Shown here: positions 62,547-64,000 of the stretch, piece after piece
How the letters are laid out: each line of letters starts with the position of its first letter
How positions within the stretch are numbered: position 1 is the stretch's first letter
The notes under the pieces: model-generated
What the model was told of the DNA's origin: nothing
What the model saw: only the letters and a program-made list of their open reading frames with translations
Database searches by the model: none
Position numbers and translations under genes: made by a program
Assembly: GCF_900104485.1 (NCBI RefSeq)
Contig: NZ_FMXQ01000011.1
Coordinates: 109,197-173,196, forward strand
Direction of reading: 5' to 3'
DNA: 64,000 nt
Origin: Bauldia litoralis
GTDB taxonomy: Bacteria > Pseudomonadota > Alphaproteobacteria > Rhizobiales > Kaistiaceae

Positions 62547-63713
62547 ATGAGCAAGGTCTTCGTCATCGCCCAGGGCGGCGGCCCGACGGCGGTCATCAAC
62601 CAGACGGTCGCCGGCGCCGCACTCGCTGCGCGCGAGCGCTTCCCCGGCTCGAAAATTCTCGGCGCCCGGCACGGCGTGCGCGGCGTCGCCGGGGACGACT
62701 ATGTCGACCTCACCGGCCTCTCCGAAACCGACCTGATGCGCTTCGCCAACACGCCGAATTCCGGCCTTGGCTCGACCCGCGACAAGCCCGACGACGCCTA
62801 TTGCAAACGTGTCCTCGACGGTCTCGACCGGGCCGGCGCCAGCGCCTTCATCTATATCGGCGGCAACGATACCTCGGGCACGCTTGCCGTGCTCGACGCG
62901 GCGGCCGGCGACCACATCCACTTCATCCATGCGCCCAAGACCATCGACAACGACCTTGTGGAGAACGACCACACGCCGGGCTTTATGTCGGCGGCGCTGT
63001 TCGTCGCCAACGCCTTCCTCTCCGTCGACCTCGACTTCCGCGCCATGCGCGGCGTCTATATCGGCATCGTCATGGGCCGCCACGCCGGCTTCCTGACCGC
63101 CGCGGCCGCCGCCTGGCGGCGCGACGACAGCGACGGCCCGCACCTGATCTACGTGCCGGAGGTGCCCTTCACCGAGACGCAACTGATGGAAGACATCCGC
63201 AAGACAGTCGACCGCCACGGGCGCTGCGTCGTCGCCATGTCGGAGGGCGTCCAGACCGCCGACCACAAGCCGCTGGCCGAGAGCCTGATCCCGGCGCATC
63301 TGCACGAGCGCGACGACCACGGCAACCTGCAGCTCTCCGGCGGCGACCTCGGCCTCGCCCTGCAGGTGGCGATCAAGGAGGACCTGCCCGGCGTCCGCGC
63401 CCGGGTCGACACCTTCGGCTACCTGCCGCGCGGCTTCCTCGGCACGGTCAGCGAGACCGACCGGCAGGAATCCTTCGCCATCGGCCGCTTCGCCGTGGAG
63501 AACAGCGAGGCGGGCAGCGGCTCGGTCGCCCAGCAATTCGTCGACGGCCGGGTGACGCTGAAGATGGTGCCGCTCGACGCGGTGGCGGCCAAGACCAAGA
63601 CCATGCCGGCGGATTTCCTGACGCCCGCCGGCAACCACCTGACGGAAACCGGCCTCGCCTACTTCCACCGGCTCCTGCCGCCGCGCCCGGATGCTTGGAC
63701 GCCGTTCGTCTGA
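62547..63713 (+). CDS. 6-phosphofructokinase, pyrophosphate-type
   Basis: A 388-residue phosphofructokinase-family enzyme. The donor site reads GGNDTSGT (105-112) where ATP-dependent enzymes have GGDGS; the Asp at the second position blocks ATP and, with PKTIDND (Lys in place of Gly), marks PPi use. The substrate site MGRHAGFL is intact. GGGGAGGC precedes the ATG. It lies 54 nt after the polyketide synthase, co-directional, though a functional link is not evident. It is probably reversible and could act in glycolysis or gluconeogenesis. Confidence 0.9.
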   Translation: MSKVFVIAQGGGPTAVINQTVAGAALAARERFPGSKILGARHGVRGVAGDDYVDLTGLSETDLMRFANTPNSGLGSTRDKPDDAYCKRVLDGLDRAGASAFIYIGGNDTSGTLAVLDAAAGDHIHFIHAPKTIDNDLVENDHTPGFMSAALFVANAFLSVDLDFRAMRGVYIGIVMGRHAGFLTAAAAAWRRDDSDGPHLIYVPEVPFTETQLMEDIRKTVDRHGRCVVAMSEGVQTADHKPLAESLIPAHLHERDDHGNLQLSGGDLGLALQVAIKEDLPGVRARVDTFGYLPRGFLGTVSETDRQESFAIGRFAVENSEAGSGSVAQQFVDGRVTLKMVPLDAVAAKTKTMPADFLTPAGNHLTETGLAYFHRLLPPRPDAWTPFV

Positions 63714-63756
63714 GGGGGTGGGGCAGGACGCTCCGTCGAGCCTCACACCACACGTC

Positions 63757-63863
63757 ATGCCCGGGCTTGACCCGGGCATCCATGTCATCGCCCTTCCATG
63801 GCCGGCAGCGGGCGGCATCAGCTTCACCGTCATGGCATGGATGGCCGGGTCAAGCCCGGCCAT
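63757..63863. repeat. Inverted pair of GC-rich palindromic repeats
   Basis: A 23-nt perfect palindrome (ATGCCCGGG, loop CTTGA, CCCGGGCAT) at 63757-63779 is followed by a second (ATGGCCGGG, TCAAG, CCCGGCCAT) at 63841-63863. The loops are reverse complements, so the two copies are in inverted orientation. The element is of a type dispersed in alphaproteobacterial intergenic DNA. Confidence 0.85.
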
Positions 63864-63904
63864 CCATGCCCCCCGTCGTTCCACCCTCGGCGCCAACACG
63901 CCCG

Positions 63905-64000
63905 CGCTGCGGATCGCGAAAGCGGGGATCCAGTCCTCACGCTGCGTGCCTGTATCGGCCGACCGCGCGCGCCCATGCCCGACGCCGCCTGGGTCCCCGC
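63905..64000. repeat. Start of a further palindromic repeat pair, cut by the window edge
   Basis: ATCGCGAAAGCGGGGATCCAG near 63913-63933 and the final CCTGGGTCCCCGC resemble the element pair at 3543-3622. The second copy is truncated by the end of the window. The rest of 63714-64000 holds no recognisable gene. Confidence 0.6.

Noticed and set aside
61326..63899. An 857-codon minus-strand open frame opposite the polyketide synthase and phosphofructokinase
   Set aside because: Same shadow composition; it spans two intact enzymes with full catalytic residues and runs into repeat DNA.

Overview
The window is GC-rich, densely packed DNA from an alphaproteobacterium, most likely of the Hyphomicrobiales (Rhizobiales). 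The lineage call rests on a SciP/DUF1153 cell-cycle gene with a CtrA-like box, an Irr-type iron control element upstream of an iron ABC transporter, a PmtA-type phospholipid N-methyltransferase, a rhizobial-type malonyl-CoA synthetase (MatB) and dispersed palindromic intergenic repeats of the kind common in that order. No rRNA, tRNA, CRISPR array, transposase or phage gene was recognised.

Bases 1-17.6 kb hold a bacterial microcompartment (BMC) locus. A shell operon (CoA-acylating aldehyde dehydrogenase with an encapsulation helix, two BMC-T, one BMC-P, one BMC-H and a small unknown protein) is followed by an APH-type kinase, a class III PLP enzyme and an SDR. That enzyme set matches the RMM, or aminoacetone/1-amino-2-propanol, microcompartment: aminoacetone -> 1-amino-2-propanol -> its phosphate -> propionaldehyde -> propionyl-CoA. 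Next to it, on the minus strand, lie a BMP-family ABC importer, a cysteine hydrolase, a RidA-like protein, a TetR regulator with a promoter-overlapping operator, and an OtnK/OtnC-like pair for acid-sugar breakdown. A decayed gene with a nuclease-like motif and a 76-bp duplication sits between shell and enzyme genes.

Bases 17.9-22.6 kb are small housekeeping and accessory genes: Dps, DUF2188, a UPF0261/Tm-1-like protein, matB and kdgD (with a convincing promoter/operator). Bases 22.7-39.1 kb form a 13-gene surface-glycan island with about ten sulfotransferase-type P-loop domains and at least five glycosyltransferase modules. It includes a 1251-residue three-module protein (KpsC-like + GT2 + sulfotransferase-like) and a sulfotransferase-GT4 fusion. 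It is the most unusual part of the window and probably makes or decorates a sulfated or otherwise modified polysaccharide.

Bases 39-45.8 kb carry an amidohydrolase, a cysteine synthase-glutaredoxin fusion, ruvX, a UPF0173 hydrolase, sciP, mnmA and pmtA. Bases 45.8-50.5 kb look like a sugar-acid (pentonate/gluconate-type) catabolic cluster with an operator resembling the one upstream of kdgD. Bases 51-53.4 kb are a glutarate/glutaryl-CoA pair (CaiB-type CoA-transferase + GcdH). Bases 53.7-57.7 kb are an Fbp-type ferric-iron importer. Bases 57.8-63.7 kb hold a secreted DUF3604 protein, then idi and a UbiA prenyltransferase divergent from a type III polyketide synthase and a PPi-type phosphofructokinase: a possible small meroterpenoid cassette. 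The window ends in palindromic repeats.
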